Shown here piece by piece: positions 32,904 through 33,635 of a stretch of 33,635 nt of DNA (position 1 is the stretch's first letter; every line of letters starts with the position of its first letter). Origin of the DNA: Myxococcota bacterium (lineage in GTDB: Bacteria; Myxococcota_A; UBA9160; UBA4427); contig CAUJGH010000461.1 in the NCBI GenBank assembly GCA_963169575.1, positions 1 through 33,635 on the forward strand, read 5' to 3'. Both the position numbers and the translations under genes were made by a program. The notes under the pieces were generated by a model. The model searched no databases, was not told the origin of the DNA, and was given only the letters and a program-made list of their open reading frames with translations.

Positions 32904-33635
32904 ATGACCCGGTCCGAGGAGTTCGATGAAGCCCGAACACCCGGTCGGGCGACGCAGACCGCGCTCGCTCTGGGCCTGCTCCTCGTTCCCGGCCTCGCCC
33001 TCTTCACCGTCCACGCGATCTCCGGCTCGGCGCCGATCGCCGCCGCCGTCGCGCTTTCGTCGTCTTCGTCGATCCAGCTCGTCGCCGAGCGCATCTGGCC
33101 CGCGCGCCCCCTCGCTCCCCATCCCGCTTCGCAGCTCGCGGTCGAGGCCTTCCAGGGAATCGTCTACGGACTGGTGCTCGGGGTCGGGACGATCCTCGTC
33201 GTGGCCGCGCTCGTCTCCTCGGCGAAGCAGGGGCTCGGCCTGACCTTCGCTCTCGCGCTGCCGCTCTGGGGGCAGGCGCTGGTCCTGGTCGTCGCCTCGG
33301 ACTTCCTCGACTACTTCCGCCATCGACACGAGCACGAGTCGAACGGGATCTTCTGGCGCGTGCACTCGGTCCACCACTCGATTCGCGAGTTCTCGCTGCT
33401 GTCCGGACTCGCGATCCATCCGCTCGAGCCGGTCTTCACCTTCGCGTCGTACGGCCTCGTCGCGGGGCTGCTCGGCCTGTCGTTCGACGCGACGATCCTC
33501 GGCTTCACGATCGCGATGATCGCGATGGGCGCCCAGCACGCCAACACCTGCTCCCGAATCGGCTGGCTCTCGAACGTGATCGCCCACATCGACGGCCACC
33601 GCTGGCACCACGACATGGCGCTGTCGCAGGGCCGC
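32904..33635 (+). CDS. Sterol desaturase/fatty-acid hydroxylase superfamily protein, cut by window edge
   Basis: This is 244 codons from ATG 32904 (behind ggaaggaggggacc), open to the right edge. Hydrophobic helices are visible: TALALGLLLVPGLALFTVHAI, GIVYGLVLGVGTILVVAALV and LTFALALPLWGQALVLVVASDFLDYF. The three histidine boxes are H-RHE-H (FRHRHEHES), HSVHH (WRVHSVHHSIREF) and HRWHH (HIDGHRWHHDMALSQG), preceded by the long loop QHANTCSRIGWLSNVIAH. The domain is thus nearly complete and should bind two irons. It is distinct from the copy at 26522, and its substrate (sterol, carotenoid or alkyl lipid) is unknown. The ORF track misses it because it lacks a stop. Confidence 0.9.
   Translation, partial: MTRSEEFDEARTPGRATQTALALGLLLVPGLALFTVHAISGSAPIAAAVALSSSSSIQLVAERIWPARPLAPHPASQLAVEAFQGIVYGLVLGVGTILVVAALVSSAKQGLGLTFALALPLWGQALVLVVASDFLDYFRHRHEHESNGIFWRVHSVHHSIREFSLLSGLAIHPLEPVFTFASYGLVAGLLGLSFDATILGFTIAMIAMGAQHANTCSRIGWLSNVIAHIDGHRWHHDMALSQGR

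Overview
The window is high-GC DNA, densely packed with genes on both strands. I count about 27 intact or edge-cut protein genes, one clearly broken gene and one probable gene remnant. I see no rRNA, tRNA, CRISPR array, insertion sequence or phage gene. The gene content is oxygen-dependent catabolism and lipid or secondary metabolism: P450, flavin monooxygenase, TauD- and PhyH-type dioxygenases, SCP2-like and sterol-desaturase proteins, a sulfotransferase, SDR and TetR regulators. It also carries a PEP-CTERM exported protein, an RRM RNA-binding protein and a Sox-type sulfite/sulfane dehydrogenase. Together with frequent TTG/GTG starts this suggests an aerobic Gram-negative heterotroph, perhaps of the Myxococcota/former Deltaproteobacteria or a similar lineage. 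That placement is inference; there is no marker gene here.

Layout. 1-1754 (minus): a sulfur operon of persulfide-dioxygenase-like MBL hydrolase, rhodanese and a TauE/SafE permease cut by the window edge. 1907-4582 (plus): operator/promoter, SDR, TetR and an unrecognised protein with an HxD motif. 4865-5614: PEP-CTERM protein. 5995-7698: orphan membrane histidine kinase with PAS. 8027-8293: RRM protein followed by a tandem repeat and a strong hairpin. 8467-8931: stand-alone TIR-like protein. 9154-10362: Bcr/CflA-type MFS exporter. 10306-13012 (minus): SoxC-like molybdoenzyme followed by a SoxD-like cytochrome c fused to two VOC (glyoxalase-fold) domains. 13248-14776 (plus): TetR and TauD-type dioxygenase behind two tandem palindromes. 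14840-17185 (minus): GlxA/FtrA-type AraC regulator and P450. 17310-19553 (plus): DUF4242 protein, SCP2-like/PhyH fusion and DsbA-fold isomerase. 19594-20290 (minus): a 5'-truncated HisC-like aminotransferase. 20420-22833 (plus): PF10118-type metal-dependent hydrolase and flavin monooxygenase. 22825-25775 (minus): isochorismatase-fold hydrolase, DapB-like oxidoreductase and sulfotransferase. 25917-27325 (plus): SnoaL-like protein and sterol desaturase-family hydroxylase. 27394-28233: a small orphan ORF and a decayed intergenic stretch with a VOC-gene remnant. 28234-31360 (minus): AlsS-type acetolactate synthase and aldehyde dehydrogenase. 31625-32703 (minus): GNAT acetyltransferase and lipoprotein. 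32904-end (plus): a second sterol desaturase-family protein, cut by the edge.

The most interesting region is 10.3-14.8 kb. There a SoxCD-like enzyme, whose cytochrome subunit carries a double VOC tail, is divergent from a TetR-TauD pair. One reading is a module in which a TauD-type dioxygenase releases sulfite from an organosulfonate and the SoxCD-like enzyme oxidises it. The sulfur operon at the left edge (persulfide to sulfite, and export) fits the same theme but is 9 kb away. This is a hypothesis from gene families and arrangement, not something the sequence proves.
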